From: Oscillospiraceae bacterium
GTDB taxonomy: Bacteria > Bacillota > Clostridia > Oscillospirales > Ruminococcaceae
Assembly: GCA_021199355.1 (NCBI GenBank)
Contig: JAJQIF010000009.1
Coordinates: 301,792-365,791 of the forward strand
Direction of reading: 5' to 3'
Length of the DNA: 64,000 nt
Within the stretch, counting starts at the first letter, position 1. Every line of letters starts with the position of its first letter. Below are positions 7,908 to 17,143 of the stretch, one piece after another. Made by a program: the position numbers and the translations under genes. Under the pieces are notes generated by a model. That model was not told the DNA's origin. It saw nothing but the letters and a program-made list of their open reading frames with translations, and did no database searches.

Positions 7908-9221
7908 ATGAGAACAACCGTAAGCAAGCACCCATTGCTTTGGAGTATAGTAACTGTCGTGGTGTTCCTGATAGCACTGTGGGGACCGGCAATATTGATA
8001 TCCTATTTCGGACCGAGCTTCTTCCTTACGAACGGCGACTATGTCTATCAGGGAACGGTCGAGTGCTTCACCTCGCTGATTGGCATCGGCTTCGTCGCCC
8101 TGATGGGCTACGGCTGGATATGGAATGAGCGGGGAAAAGGTCTCGGCAAGGGCTTCCTCAGCGCCGGATACTTCATAGTGGTTTCGCTCTATTCGCTCGT
8201 AATCTACGTTGCAGACATCGCCTTGATGGATGACGTCGAGTTTAATCCTCTGTGGCAGATAATCGTATTTGTGCTGACAGTGCTTCTTATCGGACTTGCC
8301 GAGGAAACGTTTTTCAGGGGAGTTGTCGCCAACCTGTTCCTTGATAAGTACGGCAACGACCCAGCCGGCGTCTGGTGCGCCACGATATGCTCGGGAATGG
8401 TATTCGGACTGATGCACCTGTCGAACCTTATGTCTTCCGATACGGTCGGAGTTCTGGTTCAGGTCGTGGCGGCGTGTGCCATGGGAATGGCTCTTACTGC
8501 GATTTATTACCGTTGTCGCAACATCTGGGTTCTTGTTCTTGTCCATGCCTTTGTCGATTTCTGCGGAGCATTCTACTCCGGATTTATAGCCGGTGGCTCG
8601 CTCTCATCTACGATAAGCAGTTACGAGCCCTATCAGGTTATTTCGGCACTTCCATACCTCATTGTGACTGTAATTCTTCTGAGACCAAAGAAGTTGCGTG
8701 AGATAATCGCACTTCACCGTCTTAGCGGAGTGGAGGACACCTCCGTAGGCGTTGTAATGCCTGAGGAAAAGCTGAAATCTTCTTCGAAATCCAAGAGAAG
8801 CTGTGCGATTGCAGTAATTCTTGCAGTGGTGATTCTTCTCGGACTTTTTGGAGCAAGCGTTTACGCTTCCGAATATTCGAATTCGATATCCTATGAGTAC
8901 AGCGGCGAATGGGACGGCGAAGAATACTTCGGCACGGATGCGTTGGTCTTTACAACTCTTCACACCGCAGATTATACATTCACAATCTCGAATCTCCCGT
9001 CAACCAATTCGGCAAAGATGACCGTTATCGTTACAGACTCGAGCGGAGAAACCGTCTTTAGCGAAACCTTCGAGGGCAGAACGAGTGCCACGAGAACCGT
9101 CGGACTACAGGAAGGCGAGACCTATACTGTCTCGATCAACTATGATTATTCCGAAGTCGGCGAGCTCGCCGAGGGCGAACGGGATTACATGACATCTATA
9201 ACAGTAGAATATCTTGAATAA
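7908..9221 (+). CDS. CPBP-family intramembrane protease with extra C-terminal exported domain
   Basis: Predicted membrane-embedded metalloprotease of the CPBP (Rce1/Abi-like) family. The family signature 'EETFFRG' is at about residues 131-137, followed by conserved histidines in 'FGLMHLSN' (about 166) and 'LVHAFVDF' (about 214). Roughly eight hydrophobic segments fill residues 10-265. Unusually, a charged linker, another membrane segment (about 298-320) and a ~115-residue Thr/Ser-rich beta-type domain follow, so the 437-residue protein is well beyond the common 200-300. The start has AAAGGAG 6 nt upstream. It lies 26 nt after valS and may be co-transcribed. Substrate and role of the tail are unknown. 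Confidence 0.82.
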   Translation: MRTTVSKHPLLWSIVTVVVFLIALWGPAILISYFGPSFFLTNGDYVYQGTVECFTSLIGIGFVALMGYGWIWNERGKGLGKGFLSAGYFIVVSLYSLVIYVADIALMDDVEFNPLWQIIVFVLTVLLIGLAEETFFRGVVANLFLDKYGNDPAGVWCATICSGMVFGLMHLSNLMSSDTVGVLVQVVAACAMGMALTAIYYRCRNIWVLVLVHAFVDFCGAFYSGFIAGGSLSSTISSYEPYQVISALPYLIVTVILLRPKKLREIIALHRLSGVEDTSVGVVMPEEKLKSSSKSKRSCAIAVILAVVILLGLFGASVYASEYSNSISYEYSGEWDGEEYFGTDALVFTTLHTADYTFTISNLPSTNSAKMTVIVTDSSGETVFSETFEGRTSATRTVGLQEGETYTVSINYDYSEVGELAEGERDYMTSITVEYLE

Positions 9222-9230
9222 AAATAAGAA

Positions 9231-9258
9231 AAGACCCTCATCAAGCGATGAGGGTCTT
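9231..9258. terminator. Bidirectional terminator between the CPBP gene and sigF
   Basis: Perfect 12-bp stem AAGACCCTCATC / GATGAGGGTCTT with an AAGC loop. The minus-strand exit has TTTTCTTATTTTT, so it serves the spoIIA operon best; the plus-strand exit is weaker. Confidence 0.88.
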
Positions 9259-9265
9259 GTTTACT

Positions 9266-9958
9266 TCAGTACAGCTTTTCCCGAAGATAGAGAAGAAGCT
9301 TCTTCTCTCTCCTTGAGACCTGCACCTGAGTCATGCCCAATCTTTCGGCGGTAGCCTGTTGGGTGAGGTCAAGAGTAAACCTGCAATATATCAGCGCTTT
9401 GTCTCTGTCGCTTAGCTCGCTTAATGCCTGCCTCAGTGCAAGCGAATTTGTGATTTTGGTTTCAGGTGACTCCACAGGCAAATCGAGCTGCGGCTCGCCG
9501 TCTTCTACCGGAGTCAGGCTCACCGTCGGCTGTGATACGCTTAAAGCTTCGATAATCTCTTCCTGTGAGAATCCGGTTATCTCGGAAAGCTCGCTTATGG
9601 TTGGCTCTCTGCCGTTATCAAGCTCGAATTTGCCTGAAGCTCTTGAAACGGCAAGGGAACGCTCTTTTACGGAGCGTGAGACCTTGAGGCTTCCGCCATC
9701 CCGGAAAAGCCGCCTTATCTCTCCCAATATGACCGGCACGGCATAAGTGGAGAACCGGACGCCTCTCGACGTGTCAAAAGACTTTACCGCCTTCACGAGT
9801 CCTACGCATCCGGCACTGTACAGCTCTTCATATTCAATTCCTTTGCCCCTGAATCTTCCGGCACATAATCTGACCAGCCCAAGATTGTTTTCAACCGTTA
9901 TCTCGTCTTCAATAACGTCGGGAAACGCTTCATTTTTAGCATATGTCTGAATGCTCAT
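9266..9958 (-). CDS. sigF: Sporulation sigma factor SigF (SpoIIAC)
   Basis: RNA polymerase sigma factor that switches on the first forespore-specific genes. The 230-residue protein shows region 2 ('NNLGLVRLCAGRFRGKGIEYEEL', 'GLVKAVKSFDTSRGVRFSTYA'), a region 3 helix-turn-helix ('EPTISELSEITGFSQEEI') and region 4 ('TQQATAERLGMTQVQVSRREKK'). Third gene of the minus-strand operon spoIIAA-spoIIAB-sigF, starting 5 nt after spoIIAB, and ended by a strong terminator. Activity is held in check by SpoIIAB until SpoIIAA frees it. Gene order plus motifs separate it from SigG/SigE/SigB. Confidence 0.96.
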   Translation of the reverse strand: MSIQTYAKNEAFPDVIEDEITVENNLGLVRLCAGRFRGKGIEYEELYSAGCVGLVKAVKSFDTSRGVRFSTYAVPVILGEIRRLFRDGGSLKVSRSVKERSLAVSRASGKFELDNGREPTISELSEITGFSQEEIIEALSVSQPTVSLTPVEDGEPQLDLPVESPETKITNSLALRQALSELSDRDKALIYCRFTLDLTQQATAERLGMTQVQVSRREKKLLLYLREKLY

Positions 9959-9963
9959 AATAC

Positions 9964-10410
9964 CTAAAGCTTGATTCCGAGCTTTTTGCGCAACGTTACC
10001 GTGGTTCCCGAACCGGGTTTACTGGTCACTTTCACATCGTCGCAGAAGCTCTCCATGACGGAGAACCCGAGACCGGAGCGTTCCTCTTCGGGATGAGTGG
10101 TATAAAGCGGCTCCATAGCCTGTCCGATATCCTCAATTCCGCACCCTCGGTCTTTGATTTTTATGTATACCGTTCTGTCGGGATAGATTTTTGCCGTTAG
10201 CTCGATGTTGCCCGAGCTGTTTCTGTAGGCGTGAACTATACAGTTTGTGACTGCCTCGCTGACCGCTGTTTTTATGTCTATAAGCTCGTCCATCTTCGGA
10301 TCCATAAGTCCGACGAAACTGCTGACTGACGCCCTCGCAAAGCTCTCGTTTGCGGACAGGGCAGGGAACACAAGCTTCATTTCGTTTGTGGGTTTAGCCT
10401 TGTTTGCCAT
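9964..10410 (-). CDS. spoIIAB: Anti-sigma F factor and serine kinase SpoIIAB
   Basis: Binds and inhibits SigF, and phosphorylates SpoIIAA using ATP. GHKL-fold motifs are visible: N box 'EAVTNCIVHAY', G1 'DRGCGIED' and G2 'ERSGLGFSVM'. The protein has 148 residues from ATG 10410, which has a full AAGGAGGT 7-8 nt upstream; the track start at 10464 would run back into spoIIAA and is rejected. Its start overlaps the end of spoIIAA by 17 nt, implying translational coupling and matched dosage of partner proteins. Confidence 0.95.
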   Translation of the reverse strand: MANKAKPTNEMKLVFPALSANESFARASVSSFVGLMDPKMDELIDIKTAVSEAVTNCIVHAYRNSSGNIELTAKIYPDRTVYIKIKDRGCGIEDIGQAMEPLYTTHPEEERSGLGFSVMESFCDDVKVTSKPGSGTTVTLRKKLGIKL

Positions 10411-10738
10411 CCTGATTACCTCCTTTTCCGAAAACAGTCCCTGTGAGCTTGTCCATACCCGCAATCGACATGACTCTTTCGATATACGGCGGCATGTTCA
10501 CAAGCTCAACTTTTCCACCGATTTCTTTCATACTAAGATTTCTTCCCATAACAAGTCCAACTCCGGAGCTGTCCATAAATGTCACTCCCGAAAAATCAAG
10601 TCTGAGTAACTGAGGCTTGTTATCGTTTATGGCTGTGTCGATGTCCGCTCGAAGCCATTTTGCGCTGTGATGATCGATTTCACCAGTAATTTTCGCAGTG
10701 AGGATGCAATCGTCATCCGATTCCATATATACCGGCAT
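10394..10738 (-). CDS. spoIIAA: Anti-anti-sigma F factor SpoIIAA
   Basis: STAS-domain protein that, when dephosphorylated, pulls SpoIIAB off SigF in the forespore. 'GEIDHHSA' near the N-terminus and 'FMDSSGVGLVMGR' around the regulated serine match the family. I use ATG 10738 (114 residues), which fits homolog length; the track's 10750 is a GTG only 2 nt after AAGGAG, so both starts are imperfect. It is first in the operon. No clear SigH promoter could be assigned in the 200 nt shared with divergent hrcA. Confidence 0.94.
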   Translation of the reverse strand: MPVYMESDDDCILTAKITGEIDHHSAKWLRADIDTAINDNKPQLLRLDFSGVTFMDSSGVGLVMGRNLSMKEIGGKVELVNMPPYIERVMSIAGMDKLTGTVFGKGGNQDGKQG

Positions 10739-10844
10739 TTTAGTTTTCACTTCTCCTTCTTTGTTCTTTTTGCATAATTTTAAGGCGGTAAAGCCGCGAA
10801 ATCTGTCACACTCGGAAGATTTGAAAAAAATTTTTAAAAACCTC

Positions 10845-10872
10845 TTGACTTTCGCGGAAAAAGGGGTATACT
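10845..10872 (+). promoter_or_regulatory. Promoter of the hrcA-grpE-dnaK-dnaJ operon
   Basis: TTGACT (10845-10850), 16 nt, TATACT (10867-10872), with the CIRCE element beginning 4 nt further on, so HrcA bound to CIRCE would block initiation. Confidence 0.82.
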
Positions 10873-10876
10873 ATAA

Positions 10877-10903
10877 TTAGCACTCGGAAAGAAAGAGTGC
10901 TAA
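10877..10903 (+). promoter_or_regulatory. CIRCE operator (HrcA binding site)
   Basis: TTAGCACTC, 9 nt, GAGTGCTAA: the exact consensus inverted repeat, just downstream of the -10 box and upstream of hrcA, whose product is its repressor. Confidence 0.98.
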
Positions 10904-10954
10904 CACTTAAAAATTCAAATTGCCAACAGTCTTAATTCAAAGGTGAGGAATATT

Positions 10955-12058
10955 GTGGACGACCGAAAAATGAGAATACTTGCCGCCGTTGTTGACGAAT
11001 ATATCGTTACGGGCGAGCCGGTAGGGTCAAAATCAATAATGCGCTATGTCAATGCCTCAAGCGCGACAATCCGCAACGAAATGGCGGAGCTTGAGAAGCA
11101 GGGATATCTTGAACAGCCTCATACTTCCTCGGGAAGAGTTCCGACCTACAGCGGCTACAGGCTTTATGTCGACCATCTTATGCAGACAAATCCGATTCCC
11201 CCGGAAGAGCAGGAAAAGCTCGAAAGCATGCTCCCTAAGGATGACTATTCCGAAGAGAATCTCGTCAAGTCCGCTTCAAATGCTTTGGCGGAGCTCACAA
11301 GCTGTGCGACGTTTGTAACGACAGAAAACCCGAAGTTTTCGGTAATATCGAAGGTTGAGGTTATCCCGACAGGCAAGAGGATGTATGTCCTTCTGATGAT
11401 TTCTTCGACAGGAAGAATCCAAAACCGTACATGCAGACTGCAGCTTGACCTGACCGATGAACAGCTCAGCTACTTCACCGATTTCGTCAAGGAGAATCTT
11501 GAAGGCGTTCCGGTAAACGTGTTTAGCGATGAGATGCTTGAGAAGCTCGAAACGGCGATGGGAACCTACTTATTGACGCTTTCACCGCTCATGCAGGCAA
11601 TCTTCGACATGTCAAAGGACATGGCACAAAGAGATATAAGCATCTCGGGCGCCAAGAATCTGATTACGAGAACCGATGTCGATAAAAACGAGCTCATGAC
11701 CTTCATCGACACAAGCGATGAACTGAGGGAGCTCATTGATGACAGCTTCAGCGGAATACATGTCGTATTTTCTGAGGAGAACGACAATTTCGTAATCGGA
11801 AATTCAAGCCTTGTAAGCGGAGATTTCACAAAGAACGGCGAGGTTGCGGGGCATCTTGGCGTAATTGGTCCGATGAGAATCGATTACAAGAAAGTAATCC
11901 CTTACGTTGAATTTTTCACAAATAAGATTTCCGAAATTCTTTCGACCGCCGAAGGTGCACAGAATGAATTGAGAATTATATCGGACGACGGTGTCATTTC
12001 ACAGCCGCCGGATGCGACAGATACCGAAGAAAATGAGGTGAATACTAAGGATGAGTAA
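10955..12058 (+). CDS. hrcA: Heat-inducible transcription repressor HrcA
   Basis: Represses class I heat-shock genes by binding CIRCE, and needs GroE-type chaperone help to stay active. The N-terminal winged helix reads 'ILAAVVDEYIVTGEPVGSKSI' and 'SSATIRNEMAELEKQGYLEQPHTSSGRVPT'; the C-terminal dimerisation domain shows 'GVIGPMRIDYKKVIPYVEF'. I choose GTG 10955, with AGGTGAGG 6 nt upstream, over the track's GTG 10943 which sits inside that site. Its length is 367 residues. The stop overlaps the grpE start by 8 nt. It autoregulates through the CIRCE 50 nt upstream. An acidic tail ends the protein. Confidence 0.96.
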   Translation: MDDRKMRILAAVVDEYIVTGEPVGSKSIMRYVNASSATIRNEMAELEKQGYLEQPHTSSGRVPTYSGYRLYVDHLMQTNPIPPEEQEKLESMLPKDDYSEENLVKSASNALAELTSCATFVTTENPKFSVISKVEVIPTGKRMYVLLMISSTGRIQNRTCRLQLDLTDEQLSYFTDFVKENLEGVPVNVFSDEMLEKLETAMGTYLLTLSPLMQAIFDMSKDMAQRDISISGAKNLITRTDVDKNELMTFIDTSDELRELIDDSFSGIHVVFSEENDNFVIGNSSLVSGDFTKNGEVAGHLGVIGPMRIDYKKVIPYVEFFTNKISEILSTAEGAQNELRIISDDGVISQPPDATDTEENEVNTKDE

Positions 12059-12644
12059 TGAAGATATAAAAGAGGAGAAGACCGAGGAGACTTCTGAAAA
12101 AGAAGTAATGGAAGAGGTTGAAGCCACAGATGAAGCTTCCGAGGTCGAAAATTCCGAGGCAGTCGAAGAAGCTCCCGAGGACGATGAGCTCACACTCTTG
12201 AAGAAAGAGAACGAAGAAATAATAAAAGAGCTTGCAGACCTCACGGATAAGTATCAGAGACTTGCCGCTGAGTACGACAATTTCAGAAAGCGTACTCAGA
12301 AGGAAAAGGCGGATATTTATCCCGACGCAATGGTTGCCGCAATAAAGGAGTTCCTCCCGATGGCGGATAACTTCGAGCGTGCCGCTACTGCCGAGACAAC
12401 CGATGAAAAGTATAAGTCGGGCGTCATGATGATCCAGAATCAGCTTTCAGATGCCTTTAAAAAGCTCGGAGTTGAGATAATCGACCCGAAAGGGGAGGAG
12501 TTCGACCCTCAATTAGAGGATGCCGTAACTCAGATAATTGATGAAAACCTTGGCGACAATGTCGTTGCCGAAGTTTATCAGAAGGGCTACAAGCGTGGCG
12601 ATAAGGTCATAAGACCCGCTATGGTCGCCGTTGCAAACTGTTAG
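12051..12644 (+). CDS. grpE: Nucleotide exchange factor GrpE
   Basis: Co-chaperone that releases ADP from DnaK. The 197-residue protein begins with a ~45-residue acidic Glu/Ser stretch, then the long dimerising coiled coil ('LTLLKKENEEIIKELADLTDKY'), 'AAEYDNFRKRTQKEK' and the C-terminal beta wing ending in 'YKRGDKVIRPAMVAVAN'. ATG 12051 overlaps the hrcA stop by 8 nt, so translation is probably coupled. It lies 55 nt before dnaK in the standard operon order. Confidence 0.96.
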   Translation: MSNEDIKEEKTEETSEKEVMEEVEATDEASEVENSEAVEEAPEDDELTLLKKENEEIIKELADLTDKYQRLAAEYDNFRKRTQKEKADIYPDAMVAAIKEFLPMADNFERAATAETTDEKYKSGVMMIQNQLSDAFKKLGVEIIDPKGEEFDPQLEDAVTQIIDENLGDNVVAEVYQKGYKRGDKVIRPAMVAVANC

Positions 12645-12699
12645 TCCGAATAAAACAAGAAAAATCCAAATTTATCATACTTAATAAGGAGAGATTTAT

Positions 12700-14532
12700 A
12701 TGTCAAAAATCATAGGTATAGACCTTGGTACAACCAATTCATGCGTAGCTGTTGTTGAAGGCGGCGAGGCAGTAGTAATCCCTAACAGTGAAGGCGCAAG
12801 AACAACTCCTTCTGTTGTCGGAGTATCAAAGAACGGCGACAGACTCGTAGGTCAGGTTGCCAAGAGACAGGCAGTTGTCAACTATGACAACACCGTAATT
12901 TCAATCAAGCGCCATATGGGCTCCGATTACAAGGCTCAGATGGGCGGCAAGAGCTACACTCCTCAGGAGATTTCCGCAATGATTCTCCAGAAGCTGAAGC
13001 AGGATGCTGAAGCTTACCTCGGCGAGAAGGTAACCGATGCTGTTATCACCGTTCCGGCTTACTTCACCGACTCCCAGCGTCAGGCAACCAAGGACGCAGG
13101 ACAGATTGCCGGTCTTAACGTCAAGAGAATCATCAACGAGCCTACAGCCGCGGCACTTTCCTACGGAATCGACAAGGAAGAAAGCCAGAAGGTTATGGTT
13201 TATGACCTCGGCGGCGGCACCTTCGATGTCTCTATTATCGAGATGGGCGAGGGCGTAACCGAAGTATTGGCGACAGCAGGTAATAACCACCTCGGCGGCG
13301 ACGACTTCGACCAGAGAATCATTGACCTTCTCGTAAGCGAATTCAAGAAGTCGGACGGCATTGACCTTTCGAACGACAAGATGGCGATGCAGAGACTCAA
13401 GGAAGCCGCTGAAAAGGCTAAGATTGAGCTTTCAAACGTTGCTTCCTCCAACATCAACCTTCCGTTCATCACAGCTGATGCAACAGGACCTAAGCACCTC
13501 GACTACACTCTCACAAGAGCTAAGTTCAACGAAATCACCGCTGACCTCGTTGAGGCAACAGTAGGACCGGTTAAGCAGGCACTTTCCGACAGCGGACTCT
13601 CGACCAACGATATCAATAAGGTTCTCATGGTCGGCGGTTCTTCAAGAATCCCCGCAGTCGTAGATACAGTAAGAAAGATTACCGGCAAGGAGCCGTTCAA
13701 GGGAATCAACCCCGATGAGTGCGTTGCTCTCGGTGCCGCACTTCAGGGCGGTATCCTCGGCGGCGACGTCAAGGAAGGTCTTCTCCTTCTTGATGTAACT
13801 CCGCTTTCACTCGGTCTTGAGACCATGGGCGGTATCTGCACCAAGATTATCGACAGAAACACCACTATCCCTGTTTCCAAGTCTCAGATATTCTCTACTG
13901 CGGCAGACAATCAGTCCGCAGTTGATATCAACATCCTTCAGGGTGAAAGAGAATTCGCCAAGGACAACAAACAGCTCGGTATGTTCCGCCTCGACGGTAT
14001 TGCTCCCGCTCCGAGAGGAATCCCTCAGATCGAGGTTACCTTCGATATTGATGCCAACGGTATCGTAAACGTATCCGCAAAGGATCTCGGCACCGGTAAA
14101 CAGCAAAAGATTACAATCACTTCTTCCACCAACATGTCCAAGGACGATATCGACAAGGCTGTCAAGGAAGCCGAGCAGTTCGCCGCAGAGGACAAGAAGA
14201 AGCGTGAGGATGTCGACACAAGAAATCAGGCTGACCAGATGGTCTTCCAGTGCAAGAAGTCCCTCGAGGAATTCGGCGACAAGGTTGACGCTTCTGACAA
14301 GTCCGATTGCGAAGCCAAGATTTCTGCTCTCGAGGAAGCTCTCAAGGGCACTGACATGGAAGCTATCAAGTCGAAAGAGAAGGAGCTCGAGCAGTCGATT
14401 CAGAATATAGCCACAAAGGTATACTCTGCCGCTGCCGCTGAACAGCAGAATCAGCAGGGACCTGACGACAACGGTGGCAATAATGGCGGAGACGACAACG
14501 TAGTTGATGCCGACTTCACCGATGCCGACTGA
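12700..14532 (+). CDS. dnaK: Molecular chaperone DnaK (Hsp70)
   Basis: ATP-driven chaperone for nascent and heat-damaged proteins. The nucleotide-binding domain begins '[18 protein letters not shown]' and contains '[17 protein letters not shown]' and '[11 protein letters not shown]'. The substrate-binding domain carries the usual '[14 protein letters not shown]' linker region, and the C-terminal lid ends in a Gly/Asn/Asp-rich tail with '[10 protein letters not shown]'. It has 610 residues, the normal size for Gram-positives. AAGGAGAG lies 8 nt before ATG 12700. A stable hairpin without a U-tract follows before dnaJ. Confidence 0.98.
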   Translation: MSKIIGIDLGTTNSCVAVVEGGEAVVIPNSEGARTTPSVVGVSKNGDRLVGQVAKRQAVVNYDNTVISIKRHMGSDYKAQMGGKSYTPQEISAMILQKLKQDAEAYLGEKVTDAVITVPAYFTDSQRQATKDAGQIAGLNVKRIINEPTAAALSYGIDKEESQKVMVYDLGGGTFDVSIIEMGEGVTEVLATAGNNHLGGDDFDQRIIDLLVSEFKKSDGIDLSNDKMAMQRLKEAAEKAKIELSNVASSNINLPFITADATGPKHLDYTLTRAKFNEITADLVEATVGPVKQALSDSGLSTNDINKVLMVGGSSRIPAVVDTVRKITGKEPFKGINPDECVALGAALQGGILGGDVKEGLLLLDVTPLSLGLETMGGICTKIIDRNTTIPVSKSQIFSTAADNQSAVDINILQGEREFAKDNKQLGMFRLDGIAPAPRGIPQIEVTFDIDANGIVNVSAKDLGTGKQQKITITSSTNMSKDDIDKAVKEAEQFAAEDKKKREDVDTRNQADQMVFQCKKSLEEFGDKVDASDKSDCEAKISALEEALKGTDMEAIKSKEKELEQSIQNIATKVYSAAAAEQQNQQGPDDNGGNNGGDDNVVDADFTDAD

Positions 14533-14551
14533 TTCAGACAGACAAAATAAA

Positions 14552-14587
14552 GCCAATCCGCCGAGCTTCATGGCGCGGCGGATTGGC
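14552..14587 (+). other. Stable hairpin between dnaK and dnaJ
   Basis: GCCAATCCGCC (14552-14562) pairs perfectly with GGCGGATTGGC (14577-14587) around a 14-nt loop. There is no U-tract, so it is more likely to protect the dnaK 3' end or tune dnaJ levels than to terminate. It ends 24 nt before the dnaJ start. Confidence 0.7.
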
Positions 14588-14611
14588 AAACTTTCAATAT
14601 GGGAGTAAATT

Positions 14612-15793
14612 ATGGCGGATAAAAGAGATTACTACGAGGTCTTGGGTGTGCAGAAGGGCGCGACGGACGACGAGCTCAAGCATGCATACAGAACCCTCGC
14701 AAAGAAATATCATCCCGACCTTCACCCGAACGATAAGGAAGCCGAGGCTAAATTCAAAGAGGTCAACGAAGCATACGAGGTTCTTTCCGACAAGGACAAG
14801 AGGCAGAAGTATGACCAGTTCGGCTTTGCGGGAGTAGACCCGAGCTATGGAGCCGGTCAGGGCGGCGGAGCGTACGGCTCTTACGGCGGTACCGGCGGCT
14901 TCGGAGGAGGCTTTGGCGGATTCGGTGCCGACATGGGTGACATCTTCGACGCTTTCTTCGGCGGCGGTTCGACCCGTTCGAGCGCTTCAAATGCCAATGC
15001 TCCGAAGCGTGGTCAGGATTTGCGTCAGAAAATGACAATAAGCTTCATGGAAGCCTGCAAGGGCACAAAGAAGAATGTAAGAGTTTCACGTTATGATACC
15101 TGTCCCGATTGCAAGGGCACCGGAGCCAAGGGCGGTGCACAGCCGGAAACCTGCCCCGATTGCCACGGCACCGGAACGGTGAGAATAAACCAGAGAACCG
15201 CTTTCGGCACCTTCCAGTCAACACAGACCTGTTCGAGGTGCGGGGGCAGAGGTAAGATTATAAGAGAAGCCTGCACAACCTGTCAGGGGCAGGGAAGAGT
15301 CCGTTCGACCCTTTCACGCGAGGTTGAGATTCCCGCCGGAATTGATGACGGTCAGACGCTTCGCGTTCCGGGAGCCGGAAACTGCGGTGTAAACGGTGGA
15401 GGCTTCGGTGACCTCAATATAAAGATCAACGTCACCGAGGATGAGCTTTTCGAGCGTGAAGGCTACGACATCTATACCGAAGTTCCGATTTCATATATCC
15501 AGGCAGTTTTGGGCGACGAGATAACCGTTCCTACCATCGACGGCAACGTTAAATATACAGTTCCCGCCGGAACTCAGACCGGCACCGTATTCAGACTTCG
15601 CGGTAAGGGCGTCAAACGCCTTTATAAGAACGATCGTGGCGACCAGTATGTAACCGTTAAAGTCGAAGTCCCGAAGAATCTGAATAAGAAACAGGCTGAT
15701 TTGCTGAAGGCGTTCGATGATTCTCTTGAGGATAAGAACTCGGCTTCGAGAAAAAGCTTCTTTGATAAGCTCAAGGATTACTGGAACGGATGA
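14612..15793 (+). CDS. dnaJ: Co-chaperone DnaJ (Hsp40)
   Basis: Delivers substrates to DnaK and stimulates its ATPase. The J domain has the essential 'HPD' ('KKYHPDLHP', about 31-39). A Gly/Phe-rich linker follows (about 75-125), then four zinc-binding CxxCxGxG repeats ('CPDCKGTG', 'CPDCHGTG', 'CSRCGGRG', 'CTTCQGQG') and the C-terminal substrate domain. With 393 residues it is a full type I DnaJ. GGGAG lies 8 nt before ATG 14612. It is last in the hrcA operon; no strong terminator is obvious in the following 190 nt. Confidence 0.97.
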   Translation: MADKRDYYEVLGVQKGATDDELKHAYRTLAKKYHPDLHPNDKEAEAKFKEVNEAYEVLSDKDKRQKYDQFGFAGVDPSYGAGQGGGAYGSYGGTGGFGGGFGGFGADMGDIFDAFFGGGSTRSSASNANAPKRGQDLRQKMTISFMEACKGTKKNVRVSRYDTCPDCKGTGAKGGAQPETCPDCHGTGTVRINQRTAFGTFQSTQTCSRCGGRGKIIREACTTCQGQGRVRSTLSREVEIPAGIDDGQTLRVPGAGNCGVNGGGFGDLNIKINVTEDELFEREGYDIYTEVPISYIQAVLGDEITVPTIDGNVKYTVPAGTQTGTVFRLRGKGVKRLYKNDRGDQYVTVKVEVPKNLNKKQADLLKAFDDSLEDKNSASRKSFFDKLKDYWNG

Positions 15794-15917
15794 GGTTGAC
15801 GGCTGTATTGTGTGGATGTACACCAATCCGTATCATATATTTATATTTACAATCAATGCCGTATGAGTTATAATCTTAATATAAAAGGCTGACAGCGCGT
15901 TTTTTCGGATAATTTCC

Positions 15918-15931
15918 CGAAAACGGTTGCA
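15918..15931 (+). promoter_or_regulatory. cre/LacI-family operator-like site before the alpha-galactosidase gene
   Basis: CGAAAACGGTTGCA differs at one position from the pseudo-palindromic TGAAAACGNTTNCA type of catabolite-responsive element. It lies 52 nt before the GH27 start. Binding by CcpA or a LacI-type sugar regulator is an inference from the motif and the sugar-degrading neighbour. Confidence 0.45.
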
Positions 15932-15982
15932 AAGCCTTGACGGTTAATAAATTCATACTTGCATCTGAAAGGAAGAGATTAT

Positions 15983-17143
15983 ATGCCTAAGAATCTGGGA
16001 CGTACTCCACCTATGGGCTGGAACTCATGGAATACCTTCACATGGAACATCAATGAAGAGCTTGTTATGCAGGCGGCTGACGAAATGGTCGCAACTGGGC
16101 TTAAGGATTGCGGCTATGAATACATAGTTATCGACGATTGCTGGTCCAAAAAAGAAAGAGATGAAAACGGCAAGCTCGTTGCCGACCCCGAAAAGTTCCC
16201 TCACGGAATGAAGTATCTTGCCGACTACATTCATTCGAAAGGGCTCAAATTCGGTATGTATTCCTGCTCGGGGACCCACACCTGTGCGGCTTATCCGGCA
16301 TCCTTCGAGCATGAATTTGTCGACGCGAATACCTTTGCAGAGTGGGGCGTTGACTTCCTCAAATATGATTACTGCTTCAAGCCGAAGGGAATCCCCGGCG
16401 AGCTTCTTTACAAGAGAATGGGAATGGCACTTCGTAACTGCGGAAGAGATATCCTCTTTTCGGCATGTAACTGGGGTCAGGATGACGTCTACACATGGAT
16501 CAAGGAAACCGGTGCCCAGATGTTCCGTTCTACCGGCGACATTCAGGACAGTTGGAACTCCATCGTAAACCTCGCGAAATCCCAGTTCGGCAGACAGAGC
16601 CAGCAGGGTGTTTACTGTTGGAATGATATCGACATGCTCGTTGTCGGAATGCACGGCGGCTCGAATAACGACTTTATCGGTGACGGCGGCTTCGGTTGCA
16701 CCGATACCGAATACAAGACCCACTTTTCGCTTTGGGCAATGATGAACTCTCCCTTGATGATTGGTTGTGACATCAGAAATATGAGCGATGCCACCAAGGA
16801 AATTCTCATGAATAAGGACGTTATCGCCATCAATCAGGACCCCGAGGGAAGGGGAGCATATGTCCTCGATTCTTCCGGATGGGACGACGGTCAGGTCATG
16901 ATTCTTGTCAAGCCTCTTGAGAACGGTGATTATGCAATCGGTCTCTTCAACTTCGGAGATAAGTTCGGCAGAGCGGCATCATTCCCGTTCTGGGATATGG
17001 GACTTCCGTCCTCTGCGGGTTACGGCTTCGAGATGTACGATTGTTGGAAGCATGAAACAATCGGCACCTATGCCGAAAGGTTCACAGCCGATGTTGAGGC
17101 TCACGATTGCCTTATTCTGAGAGCCAAGCTCGTCAAGCTCTGA
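15983..17143 (+). CDS. Alpha-galactosidase, GH27 family
   Basis: Predicted retaining exo-glycosidase releasing terminal alpha-D-galactose, for example from imported raffinose-type or galactomannan oligosaccharides. The GH27 N-terminus 'TPPMGWNSWNTF' is clear. The nucleophile Asp lies in 'FLKYDYC' (about 126-132) and the acid/base Asp in 'RSTGDI' (about 183). No signal peptide is visible, so it should act on imported sugars. It has 386 residues from ATG 15983 (AAGGAAG 8-10 nt upstream); the track start at 15959 precedes that site. A cre-like site lies upstream and a 67-residue protein overlaps the stop. No sugar transporter is adjacent. Alpha-N-acetylgalactosaminidase activity is a less likely alternative. 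Confidence 0.9.
   Translation: MPKNLGRTPPMGWNSWNTFTWNINEELVMQAADEMVATGLKDCGYEYIVIDDCWSKKERDENGKLVADPEKFPHGMKYLADYIHSKGLKFGMYSCSGTHTCAAYPASFEHEFVDANTFAEWGVDFLKYDYCFKPKGIPGELLYKRMGMALRNCGRDILFSACNWGQDDVYTWIKETGAQMFRSTGDIQDSWNSIVNLAKSQFGRQSQQGVYCWNDIDMLVVGMHGGSNNDFIGDGGFGCTDTEYKTHFSLWAMMNSPLMIGCDIRNMSDATKEILMNKDVIAINQDPEGRGAYVLDSSGWDDGQVMILVKPLENGDYAIGLFNFGDKFGRAASFPFWDMGLPSSAGYGFEMYDCWKHETIGTYAERFTADVEAHDCLILRAKLVKL

Noticed and set aside
7644-8546. 300-residue minus-strand ORF over valS/CPBP
   Set aside because: Low-complexity His/Asp/Tyr-rich translation opposite two confident genes; no start signal.
10751-10850. SigH promoter for the spoIIA operon
   Set aside because: An AGGTTTT...CAAAT arrangement exists on the minus strand but is too far from consensus in a homopolymeric AT stretch to claim.
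13807-14589. 260-residue minus-strand ORF over dnaK
   Set aside because: Shadow of a highly biased chaperone gene; no family resemblance and it would run through the dnaK-dnaJ hairpin.
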